Shown in pieces: positions 1 to 5,321 of a stretch of 14,482 bases of DNA (positions within the stretch are counted from its first letter, which is position 1; each line of letters starts with the position of its first letter). Below the pieces are notes generated by a model that made no database searches, was not told the origin of the DNA, and saw nothing but the letters and a program-made list of their open reading frames with translations. Location of the stretch: NCBI GenBank assembly GCA_024653905.1, contig JANLGZ010000041.1, positions 1 to 14,482 on the forward strand, in the 5' to 3' direction. The position numbers and the translations under genes were made by a program. This stretch comes from an archaeon (GTDB lineage Archaea > Iainarchaeota > Iainarchaeia > Iainarchaeales > Iainarchaeaceae).

Positions 1-159
1 CTCAAGCTTTGAAAGCTGGGTTGAAACAGTTGATTGTGTTCGCTTTACCATTGGAAAAATTTCACAAACACACTTTTCCTTATCAAGCAACAACTCAACA
101 ATATTCAAGCGCGTGTCATCAGCAAGAGCCTTCAGAATAGTGATCTTTTTCACAACCAT
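1..159 (-). CDS. ArsR-family HTH transcriptional repressor, 3' part cut by window edge
   Basis: Reading the minus strand from ATG at 159 gives 53 residues in frame to the window edge, with no stop. The start reads MVVKKITILKALADDTRLNI, the ArsR/SmtB hallmark 'LADxTRLxI' at residues 12-20. Residues 31-34 are CVCE, matching the paired-cysteine motif of the alpha-3 helix that binds arsenite or soft metals in ArsR-type sensors. The recognition-helix pattern QSTVSTQLSKLE follows at 42-53. Family members are dimeric winged-helix repressors that release DNA when ligand binds. The start is supported by a TATA box at 182-189 on this strand, about 25 nt upstream, so the mRNA would be nearly leaderless. 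A perfect dyad lies between TATA box and ATG (separate entry), as expected for autoregulation. The metal-binding role is inferred from two cysteines only; the C-terminal half and any regulated operon lie outside the window. Confidence 0.85.
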   Translation of the reverse strand, partial: MVVKKITILKALADDTRLNIVELLLDKEKCVCEIFPMVKRTQSTVSTQLSKLE

Positions 160-164
160 AAAAC

Positions 165-189
165 ATATTGACGCTTATCAATATTTAAA
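165..189 (-). promoter_or_regulatory. ArsR operator dyad and TATA box
   Basis: ATATTGA (165-171) and TCAATAT (178-184) are perfect 7-bp inverted arms around a 6-bp spacer. The right arm overlaps a minus-strand TATA box, TTTAAATA (182-189). The dyad fills the space between TATA box and start codon of the ArsR-type gene, so bound repressor would block TBP or RNA polymerase. ArsR/SmtB operators are typically AT-rich inverted repeats of about this size. Autorepression is inferred from position and symmetry. Confidence 0.6.
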
Positions 190-210
190 TCTTTGGCAAC
201 AGCAAACTTG

Positions 211-307
211 TTCTAAAAAAAGCTCACCAACATTAACATAATTCACACTCCACTTCAAGAACAACAAATATATTCAAAGAACCTGTTGAAAGGAGACTGT
301 TTTAGAA
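211..307 (+). repeat. TA-associated palindromic repeat, copy 1 (longest)
   Basis: The outer arms are TTCTAAAA (211-218) and TTTTAGAA (300-307), which are exact reverse complements. Inside are CACTTCAA (251-258), the 13-nt core AACAAATATATTC (263-275) and the right arm TTGAAAGGAG (286-295). The block TAATTCACAyTCC before the arm (239-251) also occurs in copy 4. The right arm 286-307, reverse-complemented, matches the left arm of copy 2 at 20 of 22 positions by eye. The copy lies between the arsR promoter and the first TA pair. No ORF spans it. Confidence 0.75.
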
Positions 308-347
308 TTTTATTGAAAATCCGCACCGGCAACTAACTCTGAAAGTG

Positions 348-356
348 TTTTTAAAT
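348..356 (+). promoter_or_regulatory. TATA box of first TA operon
   Basis: TTTTTAAAT at 348-356 is a good archaeal TATA box. Transcription would begin about 25 bp later, near 375-382. That puts the in-frame ATGs at 355 and 367 upstream of the transcript start and favours an antitoxin start at 385, 391 or 400. Confidence 0.5.
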
Positions 357-390
357 GCAAAAAGCAATGCTTTTATTGGTGGTGATGCAC

Positions 391-582
391 ATGGTTAGTA
401 TGGCAAAAATGATTAGTATTCCTGAGGAAAAATACTTGGAAATGAAGAGAAAAGCTGAAGCATTTGAGGATGAGGAGTTTTTGCTTGTTAATCGCGGGAT
501 TAAACATGAAACGGAGGAAATGCTGAAGCACCCTGGAAGAAATAAGTCTCTCGCCGAAGTGAAGAAAAAATACGGGTTGTGA
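391..582 (+). CDS. RelB/YefM-like antitoxin of TA pair 1
   Basis: This is a small charged protein, about 63 residues from ATG 391, with start MVSMAKMISIPEEKYLEMKR. The 'ISIPEEKYLEMKRKAEAFEDEE' region and a basic C-terminus (SLAEVKKKYGL) look like the short helical antitoxins found before RelE/ParE toxins in archaea. I cannot name the exact family. Start choice: an open frame begins at 355, but that ATG overlaps the TATA box. GGTGGTGAT at 378-386 can serve as a ribosome-binding site for ATG 391; ATG 385 and ATG 400 remain possible. The stop overlaps the toxin start as GTGA (579-582), so the two are translationally coupled. The antitoxin would bind and neutralise the toxin and repress the operon. 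TA function rests mainly on gene order and the toxin's family. Confidence 0.65.
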   Translation: MVSMAKMISIPEEKYLEMKRKAEAFEDEEFLLVNRGIKHETEEMLKHPGRNKSLAEVKKKYGL

Positions 583-845
583 TTTTCTTGGAAGTGATTT
601 TTTCAAGAAACTCACAGAAAGACTTGGATTCAATCGATTCATATCTAAGGAAATTGTTCTTTTTACACGCGGAGAAAATCTCTGCCAATCCAACCAAAAA
701 ACATCTGAGGCACGGCCTGCCTTTCTTTGCTGAAAAGGTAACAAAGCAGGCAAGAATTGTTTACAATTTTTCTGATGAATCTCTCCTGATTTTAAGGTGC
801 TTCAAAACCCACAAGCAGTACGAAAAATGGTACAAAAAACAATGA
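579..845 (+). CDS. RelE/ParE-superfamily toxin of TA pair 1
   Basis: The protein has 88 residues from a GTG start that overlaps the antitoxin stop by 4 nt (GTGA). The family signs are the N-terminal strand and helix (FSRNSQKDLDSIDSYLRK), a central beta-strand region (ARIVYNFSDESLLILRCF, about residues 58-75) and the C-terminal HKQYEKWYKKQ. Histidine, tyrosine and basic residues there are typical of archaeal RelE toxins, which are ribosome-dependent mRNA interferases. Length is normal for the family (85-95). The last 40 nt (806-845) match the end of the second toxin gene (14242-14281) at 38 of 40 positions, although the rest of the two proteins is clearly different. A palindromic repeat starts 3 nt after the stop. 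Activity against ribosomes is inferred from family; a ParE-like target is the alternative. Confidence 0.8.
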   Translation: MIFLEVIFSRNSQKDLDSIDSYLRKLFFLHAEKISANPTKKHLRHGLPFFAEKVTKQARIVYNFSDESLLILRCFKTHKQYEKWYKKQ

Positions 846-847
846 AA

Positions 848-909
848 CAACACCATTCTAAAACAGGCTCCCTTCAACACCAACAAATATATTCTTTATT
901 TGCGTTGAA
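848..909 (+). repeat. TA-associated palindromic repeat, copy 2, with hairpin
   Basis: CAACACCATTCTA (848-860, shared exactly with copy 3) leads into the arm CTCCCTTCAA (868-877) and the core AACAAATATATTC (882-894). This copy lacks the TTGAAGGG right arm but forms its own hairpin: TTCAAC (873-878) pairs with GTTGAA (904-909), and inside it CAAATA (884-889) pairs with TATTTG (897-902). It fills the gap between the convergent toxin gene and pdxS, so a transcript-end role for both is possible. Confidence 0.7.
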
Positions 910-913
910 ATGG

Positions 914-1816
914 TTATTTTCCTCTATCCTGCATTCTTGTTGCAAGTTCGCTTATTTCAAGCCCTGGCATTGCTTCCCCTAATCCGGAGGAAACTTTAGC
1001 AAGGAGCTTTGCATCCTTATAATTAGTTGTTGCCAGAACAATTGCTTTTGCAAATTTTTCTGGACTTTTTGATTTGAAAATCCCCGAACCAACAAAAACA
1101 CCATCAACACCCAACTGCATCATCAGAGAAGCATCGGCAGGAGTCGCGATTCCACCCGCGGCAAAATTAACAATCGGAAGCCTTCCTAAATCAATTGTTT
1201 TTTTCAATAACTCAACAGGAACCTTCATTGCATTGGCTCTTGCCTCAAATTTTTCCTGAGAAGCATGCTCAAAATCAGCAATCTCACTTTGGATTGTTTT
1301 AATATGACGAACCGCCTCAATAATATTTCCAGTACCTGCCTCACCTTTTGTACGAATCATTGAAGCACCTTCATTAATTCTCCTCAAAGCCTCACCCAAA
1401 TTTCTTGCACCGCATACAAAAGGCACATCAAACTTTGACTTATCAATATGCGCAAATGGATCCGCAGGAGTTAATACTTCACTCTCATCAATAAAATCAA
1501 CGCCAAGAGATTCAAGGATTTGCGCTTCAGCAAAATGACCAATTCTTGCTTTAGCCATAACAGGAATAGAAACCGCTTTTATAATTTCCTTAACTTTCTT
1601 AGGATCAGCCATTCTGGCAACCCCACCCATGGCTCTAATATCAGCAGGAACTCTTTCCAGCGCCATAACCGCAACAGCACCTGATTTTTCAGCTATTTTA
1701 GCCTGTTTTGCGTTCACAACATCCATTATGACACCGCCTTTCATCATTTCAGCAAAGCCCTTTTTGAGCTTAGGAGTGCCTTTTAGAACCTTTTTCTTAG
1801 CTTTTTTTGAAACCAT
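914..1816 (-). CDS. pdxS: PdxS, PLP synthase synthase/lyase subunit
   Basis: PdxS makes pyridoxal 5'-phosphate from ribose 5-phosphate, glyceraldehyde 3-phosphate and ammonia, the ammonia coming from its glutaminase partner PdxT. The 300-residue protein has the full (beta/alpha)8 barrel: KGGVIMDV near residue 26, MALERVPADIRA (51-62), the conserved PVMAKARIGHFAEA with Schiff-base Lys89, IDESEVLTPADP (109-120), and RTKGEAGTGN (155-164) with the second active-site Lys157. The 68-residue spacing of the two lysines equals that of B. subtilis Lys81/Lys149. The N-terminal ~20 residues are unusually lysine-rich. ATG 1816 was preferred over an in-frame GTG at 1825 because AGTGAT just upstream resembles a ribosome-binding site; GTG 1825 would add three residues. 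No pdxT is present in the window. The gene is divergent from nadC, with which it shares a 72-bp spacer. Identification is very secure. Confidence 0.96.
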   Translation of the reverse strand: MVSKKAKKKVLKGTPKLKKGFAEMMKGGVIMDVVNAKQAKIAEKSGAVAVMALERVPADIRAMGGVARMADPKKVKEIIKAVSIPVMAKARIGHFAEAQILESLGVDFIDESEVLTPADPFAHIDKSKFDVPFVCGARNLGEALRRINEGASMIRTKGEAGTGNIIEAVRHIKTIQSEIADFEHASQEKFEARANAMKVPVELLKKTIDLGRLPIVNFAAGGIATPADASLMMQLGVDGVFVGSGIFKSKSPEKFAKAIVLATTNYKDAKLLAKVSSGLGEAMPGLEISELATRMQDRGK

Positions 1817-1888
1817 TAAAATCACTAAAACAAGTAACTAAATTGTAATAAGAATAGTAATTAAAACCTACCCAGCAGAAACAATACT
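1817..1888. promoter_or_regulatory. Divergent promoter region, pdxS / nadC
   Basis: This is a 72-bp AT-rich spacer between two divergent cofactor genes. AATTAAAAC around 1858-1866 is about 27 bp from the nadC ATG and can act as its TATA box with an almost leaderless mRNA. The reverse complement of the same stretch (TTTTAATTA) is about 45 bp from the pdxS ATG and could serve that gene with a short leader. I see no convincing operator. One element serving both directions is inference. Confidence 0.35.
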
Positions 1889-2698
1889 ATGCTTTCAAAA
1901 GAAATAAAACAGGAATTAGAACATTACCTCAAACAGGATGTTGGAAAAGGCGATGTAACAACTAACATTACTCCGCAAAAAAACTGTGAGGCAATAATCA
2001 AAACAAATGAAAATTGTATAGTTGTAGGAATTGAAGAAATCTCTTATTTATTCAGATCAAGGGGATTGAAAGTAAAGCCCCTGAAAAAAGACGGACAAAA
2101 AGTAAACAAAGGCACTAAAATAATAATTATTTCCGGAAGCAACAAAAAAATTCTTACTCTTGAAAGAATCTGCCTTAACATTTTAGGAAGAATGTCAGGA
2201 GTAGCTACTCTTGCTTCTGAAGCAAAAAGCAAATCAAAAGCGGTTTCTTTAACAAGAAAAACAATTCCGGGTTTTCAGATGCTTGATAAAAAAGCAGGCG
2301 AAACAATTGGAATCTGGAGCCACAGAAAAAACCTTAATGAAATGGTTCTTTTGAAAGAAAATCACTTAAATTTTTTCGCAGGCATTGGAGAAGCCGTCAG
2401 GAAAGCAAAAAAAACAGGAAAAAAAGTGGAAGTGGAAGTTGAAACTGAAGCTGAAGCAATAGAAGCAGTATGGGCAAAACCGAGTATTATAATGCTGGAT
2501 AATTTTTCTCCAAAAAAAGCAAAAGCAACAATAAAACTGCTGAAAGGCGCAGGTTTTCAGGGAAAAATAGAATTAAGCGGCGGGATTACCCTAAAAAACC
2601 TTTCAAAGTATAGTAATTTAGGAGCAGACATTATTTCGATGGGAGAATTAACAAAAAACGCAAAAATAATTGATTTTAGTTTGGAGATGAAAAAATGA
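1889..2698 (+). CDS. nadC: NadC, nicotinate-nucleotide pyrophosphorylase (quinolinate phosphoribosyltransferase)
   Basis: NadC converts quinolinate and PRPP to nicotinate mononucleotide, CO2 and pyrophosphate. The 269 residues show the family order: DVGKGDVTT (17-25), ERICLNILGRMSGVAT (92-107), TRKTIPGFQMLDKKA (122-136, substrate-binding Arg123/Lys124), SHRKNL (144-149), LKENHL (155-160), EVEVET (181-186), IMLDNFSP (201-208) and ELSGGI (228-233). This is the N-terminal swapped domain plus the C-terminal barrel. One oddity: the glycine-rich GGG loop usual just before the HR pair is replaced here by ETIGIWS (138-144). A ModD-type relative is therefore a weak alternative, but overlap with nadM on the same mRNA favours NadC. 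The ATGA overlap (2695-2698) couples translation to nadM. The partner genes nadA and nadX lie 2-4 kb away. Confidence 0.92.
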   Translation: MLSKEIKQELEHYLKQDVGKGDVTTNITPQKNCEAIIKTNENCIVVGIEEISYLFRSRGLKVKPLKKDGQKVNKGTKIIIISGSNKKILTLERICLNILGRMSGVATLASEAKSKSKAVSLTRKTIPGFQMLDKKAGETIGIWSHRKNLNEMVLLKENHLNFFAGIGEAVRKAKKTGKKVEVEVETEAEAIEAVWAKPSIIMLDNFSPKKAKATIKLLKGAGFQGKIELSGGITLKNLSKYSNLGADIISMGELTKNAKIIDFSLEMKK

Positions 2699-3213
2699 AA
2701 AGAGGTTTATTTGTCGGGAGATTTCAACCATACCATACAGGGCATCATCAAGCATTACTTAATGGTTTAAAGAAAGTTGATGAAATGATTATTGTTATTG
2801 GTTCTTCAAAAGAATCTTTCCAACCAGAAAATCCTTTTACTGCAGGAGAAAGAATTGAAATGATTTCAGAGGCTTTAAAAGAATCAAAGATTTATGAAAA
2901 ATGTTTTATAATACCAGTTGAGGACATTAAAGAATATGCTTTGTGGACACAAAGAATAAAGAGTTTCTGTCCAAACTTTGATATTGTTTTCAGCAACAAC
3001 CCACTGGTAAAGGAACTGTTTGAAGCAGACGGGTATAAAGTTGAAAAAATGGTCAGCGATAACGGACACATAGATTCTACTAAAGTCAGAAAAAAAATAC
3101 TTAACAAAAAAAGCCTTTCTGATGTTCTGCCAAAAAGTGTTGAAACTTATTTGAAAAAAATCAATGCACAAAAGAGAATAAAATCTATTTTAGAAGATGA
3201 AATTAAACAGTGA
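2695..3213 (+). CDS. nadM: NadM, archaeal-type nicotinamide/nicotinate mononucleotide adenylyltransferase
   Basis: NadM transfers AMP from ATP to NMN or nicotinate mononucleotide, giving the dinucleotide. The 172-residue protein is a compact Rossmann-type nucleotidyltransferase. GRFQPYHTGHH (8-18) carries the HxGH catalytic motif; GSSKESFQPENPFTAGERIEMI begins at residue 36 and matches the archaeal NadM signature; HIDSTKVR (125-132) is the STxxR ATP-binding motif. Length fits the archaeal family (about 165-185). The start ATG overlaps the nadC stop (ATGA), so it is surely the second gene of a nadC-nadM operon acting in consecutive steps. The lysine-rich tail after about 150 looks like a normal C-terminal helix. 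It converges on the peroxiredoxin gene with only 22 bp between stops, and no T-rich terminator is evident there. Confidence 0.95.
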   Translation: MKRGLFVGRFQPYHTGHHQALLNGLKKVDEMIIVIGSSKESFQPENPFTAGERIEMISEALKESKIYEKCFIIPVEDIKEYALWTQRIKSFCPNFDIVFSNNPLVKELFEADGYKVEKMVSDNGHIDSTKVRKKILNKKSLSDVLPKSVETYLKKINAQKRIKSILEDEIKQ

Positions 3214-3235
3214 AAAAAAAGTCAAAGGGAAAAAA

Positions 3236-3799
3236 TTATATTTTTCCCACTAAATCCAAACCAGGTTTTAAAGTATCTTTTCCTGGTTTCCAGTTCGCAG
3301 GACACACAAGCCCTTTATGCTCACGAACAAATTTTGCGGCCTGAAGCTTTCTCAATAATTCCTGAGCACTTCTGCCAATGCTGTTGTCATTCATCTCAAA
3401 CGCCTTCAAAATACCATCAGGATCAACTATAAAAGAACCCCTCAATGAAAGCCCCTCTTCTTCAATATAAGTTCCGAAAGCCCTGCACATTTTTCCAGTC
3501 GGGTCAGCAATCATTGGAAAGTTTATTTTTTTGATTGCTTCACTGTTATCATGCCACGCTTTATGAACATAAACAGTGTCTGTTGAAACGCTGACTATTT
3601 CAGCACCTTCTTTTTTGAAATCCTCATAAGAATCAGCTAATTCTTCAAGTTCTGTTGGACAAACAAATGTGAAATCCGCAGGATAAAAAACAACCACAAG
3701 CCATTTTCCCTTATAATCGGATAATTTTACCTTCTTTTCTTCATCATCTTGATATGCATCAAGTTCCATATCAGCTATTGGTTCGCCTATAAAATACAT
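3236..3799 (-). CDS. Typical 2-Cys peroxiredoxin (AhpC/Prx1 family)
   Basis: This is a thiol peroxidase that reduces hydrogen peroxide and organic peroxides. Of 187 residues, the peroxidatic Cys47 lies in FYPADFTFVCPTE (38-50), with Pro40 and Thr44 of the PxxxTxxC active site. The resolving Cys166 lies in GLVCPANW near the C-terminus, making it a typical 2-Cys enzyme of AhpC size rather than the longer archaeal 1-Cys type. Other landmarks are VSTDTVYVHKAW (71-82) and FPMIADPTGKMCRAFG (94-109, extra Cys105). No AhpF or thioredoxin-reductase gene is nearby, so the electron donor is unknown. The ATG is set by a strong GGAGG site 7 nt upstream. It is divergent from the NYN/nadX unit, separated by a 230-bp spacer that also holds a terminator-like hairpin. 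Confidence 0.95.
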   Translation of the reverse strand: MYFIGEPIADMELDAYQDDEEKKVKLSDYKGKWLVVVFYPADFTFVCPTELEELADSYEDFKKEGAEIVSVSTDTVYVHKAWHDNSEAIKKINFPMIADPTGKMCRAFGTYIEEEGLSLRGSFIVDPDGILKAFEMNDNSIGRSAQELLRKLQAAKFVREHKGLVCPANWKPGKDTLKPGLDLVGKI

Positions 3800-3806
3800 A
3801 ATAATG

Positions 3807-3852
3807 CCTCCAAATTACCTATAACAGAATTTTGTTGGATTTTGTTTTTAAA
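3807..3852 (-). promoter_or_regulatory. Peroxiredoxin promoter: TATA box, near-palindrome and strong RBS
   Basis: Read on the minus strand there is a TATA box TTTAAAAA at 3852-3845. Next is a 14-bp near-palindrome, AACAAAATTCTGTT (3836-3823; only one symmetric pair mismatched), at the expected transcription start. GGAGG at 3811-3807 follows, 7 nt before the ATG. Unlike most genes here, this one has a true 5' leader and Shine-Dalgarno site. The palindrome sits where a redox-responsive repressor could bind; that role is inferred. Confidence 0.5.
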
Positions 3853-3954
3853 GGAATAAGGATTGTTTATTAATTGGATTAAAAAAACTTTCAAAAAACA
3901 GGAAAACATCAGATTTATTAACCTCTTGAGGGATATTATAAAGTATATTATCTC

Positions 3955-3985
3955 CCTGCCATTGCTTCGGTAACGGCAGGTTTTT
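3955..3985 (+). terminator. Hairpin with UUCG tetraloop and T-run
   Basis: CCTGCCATTGC (3955-3965) pairs with GTAACGGCAGG (3970-3980) around a TTCG loop closed by C-G. The stem is 11 bp with one A-C mismatch and one G-U pair, and is followed by TTTTT (3981-3985). It has the form of a bacterial intrinsic terminator on the plus strand, which is odd because no plus-strand gene precedes it: peroxiredoxin runs away to the left and the NYN gene starts at 4030. A second weaker hairpin, GGGATA...TATCTCCC, lies just upstream (3930-3957). It could be the 3' end of a short unannotated RNA, for instance from the TATA-like TTTATTAA near 3866-3873, or an attenuator ahead of NYN/nadX. Confidence 0.5.
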
Positions 3986-4029
3986 ACTTATCGAATTGTC
4001 TTAAAACTTTTTAGTTAGACTTAATATAT

Positions 4030-4563
4030 ATGAAAAGAGAGAAAATACTAATTTTTATTGATGGAAGCAACCTTTACCATGATTTGATAAAAAATTTTAA
4101 CCATGCCAGTCTTGATTTTGTAAAGTTTACTGAATCTCTTGCAGGAAAAAATAAACTTGGAGCAGTTTATTACTATAGTGCTCCATTGATGCAAAAAGAC
4201 AACCCGGAAGCTTATAAAAAACAGCAAAAATTTTTCTCCTCACTGGAAAAAATGCCCAAAATAGAAGTTAAGTTAGGAAGGCTGGAAAAACGACCAAATG
4301 GCCCCCCTGTAGAAAAGGGAGTTGATGTTAGAATGGCAGTGGATATTGTTACTCACGCTTATTCAAATATTTATGATACTGCAATAATTGTTTCAGGGGA
4401 CTCTGATTTTGTACCTGCAATAAAAGCAGCACAGGATTTTGGAAAAAAAATAATAAATATATCGTTCCCAAAAACAAAATCATTCCATTTAAACCAAGTA
4501 TGCGACAAAACAATAATAATAGAAAACAATGAATTTGAAAAACTCACCTGGAGCAGAGAATAG
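4030..4563 (+). CDS. NYN-domain (LabA/DUF88, PIN-like) putative ribonuclease
   Basis: The 177 residues form one NYN domain. FIDGSNLYHD (9-18) supplies Asp11 and Asn14; EKGVDVRMAVDIV (95-107) supplies Asp99 and Asp105; IIVSGDSDFVPAI (119-131) supplies Asp124 and Asp126. These are the acidic positions that bind metal in PIN-like nucleases, and all are intact. The length matches stand-alone LabA/DUF88 proteins (160-190); no extra RNA-binding domain is visible. Members are thought to be metal-dependent RNases, but substrates are mostly unknown, so the biological role stays open. The promoter motif TTAAAAC at 4001-4007 lies about 26 bp upstream, giving a leaderless mRNA. The stop is 1 nt from the nadX ATG, so the two are almost certainly co-transcribed. 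A hairpin with a T-run lies 45 bp upstream. Confidence 0.88.
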   Translation: MKREKILIFIDGSNLYHDLIKNFNHASLDFVKFTESLAGKNKLGAVYYYSAPLMQKDNPEAYKKQQKFFSSLEKMPKIEVKLGRLEKRPNGPPVEKGVDVRMAVDIVTHAYSNIYDTAIIVSGDSDFVPAIKAAQDFGKKIINISFPKTKSFHLNQVCDKTIIIENNEFEKLTWSRE

Positions 4564-4564
4564 A

Positions 4565-5293
4565 ATGAAAATTGGTTTAATAGGACAAGGAGCAATAGGA
4601 AGCTATTTGAAAGAGAAAATTGAACAGGATTCTTCACTGGAATTAATTGGAGTATTCGATGTTGATAAAACAAAAACAACTGTTAATTCGATTGAAGAGT
4701 TGCTTGAAAAACACCCTGATTTAGTTGTAGAAGCCGCAGGTTTCGAAGCAGTGAAAACATTTGCGGAAAAAGTTCTTTCACAGACAAATTTTTTGATTAT
4801 GAGTGTATCTGCTTTGGCGGAAAAAGAAATGGAAGAAAAAATAATAAAACTTTGTAAAAAAAATAACACAAAATTTTTTGTTCCAAGCGGAGCCATTATA
4901 GGATTAGATGGAATCAGCGCAGTGAAAGAACAGCTTGAATCAGCTGAACTTGAAACAAGAAAAAATCCACACGGTTTCGGAAGGGAAGATAAAAAAGAAA
5001 CTGTTTTGTTTGACGGAAACGCAAGAGAAGCATGCAGACTTTACCCAAAGAACGTGAATGTTTCGGCAACACTCTCCCTTAATGGAATCGGTTTTGATAA
5101 AACAAAAGTAAGGATTATAAGCGATCCAAAAACACAGGCTAATACTCACACAATTATTGCTAAAGGAAGCTTTGGAAAATTTACAATTAAAGTAGAAGCA
5201 GCCCCTTCCAAAAACCCGAAAACGAGTTCGCTTGCGGGAATGAGTGCTTTTGATTTGATTAAAAAGATTCAGAATGAGAATTCACTTTATTAA
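4565..5293 (+). CDS. nadX: NadX, L-aspartate dehydrogenase
   Basis: NadX oxidises L-aspartate with NAD(P)+ to iminoaspartate, the substrate of NadA. It replaces the oxygen-dependent aspartate oxidase NadB, which suits anaerobes. The 242 residues match the family's usual size (about 240). GLIGQGAIGSYL (4-15) is the Rossmann dinucleotide loop; VEAAGFEAV (55-63), VPSGAIIGLDGI (106-117), TRKNPHGF (131-138), NVNVSATLSLNGIGFDKTKV (163-182) and SDPKTQANTHTI (186-197, His195 in the catalytic-histidine position) are all conserved. NPKTSSLA at 217-224 closes the protein as in known enzymes. The start at 4565 was chosen because GLIGQG then lies at the normal distance from the N-terminus; an open frame extends back to 4529 inside the NYN gene. 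It converges on nadA, which catalyses the next step; the stops are 28 bp apart. Confidence 0.93.
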   Translation: MKIGLIGQGAIGSYLKEKIEQDSSLELIGVFDVDKTKTTVNSIEELLEKHPDLVVEAAGFEAVKTFAEKVLSQTNFLIMSVSALAEKEMEEKIIKLCKKNNTKFFVPSGAIIGLDGISAVKEQLESAELETRKNPHGFGREDKKETVLFDGNAREACRLYPKNVNVSATLSLNGIGFDKTKVRIISDPKTQANTHTIIAKGSFGKFTIKVEAAPSKNPKTSSLAGMSAFDLIKKIQNENSLY

Positions 5294-5321
5294 TAATTTA
5301 AGCACTATATTTCCTTAAGTT

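Noticed and set aside
211..307. Repeat copies as a CRISPR array
   Set aside because: Copies are not regularly spaced, there are no unique spacers of constant size, and the regions lie 13 kb apart; no cas gene is visible.
355..390. Start of antitoxin 1 at ATG 355
   Set aside because: This ATG overlaps the TATA box at 348-356 and would lie upstream of the predicted transcript start; a GGTGGTGAT site supports a later ATG.
373..753. 126-codon minus-strand ORF across TA pair 1
   Set aside because: It lies opposite two good TA genes and has no family signature; it is an antisense shadow.
3955..3985. tRNA or known riboswitch at the UUCG hairpin
   Set aside because: There is one main stem only, with no cloverleaf, T-loop sequence or recognisable aptamer core.
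4529..4564. N-terminal extension of nadX inside the NYN gene
   Set aside because: It adds 12 residues before the Rossmann loop, whereas the family begins directly with MKIGLIGxG; ATG 4565 fits.
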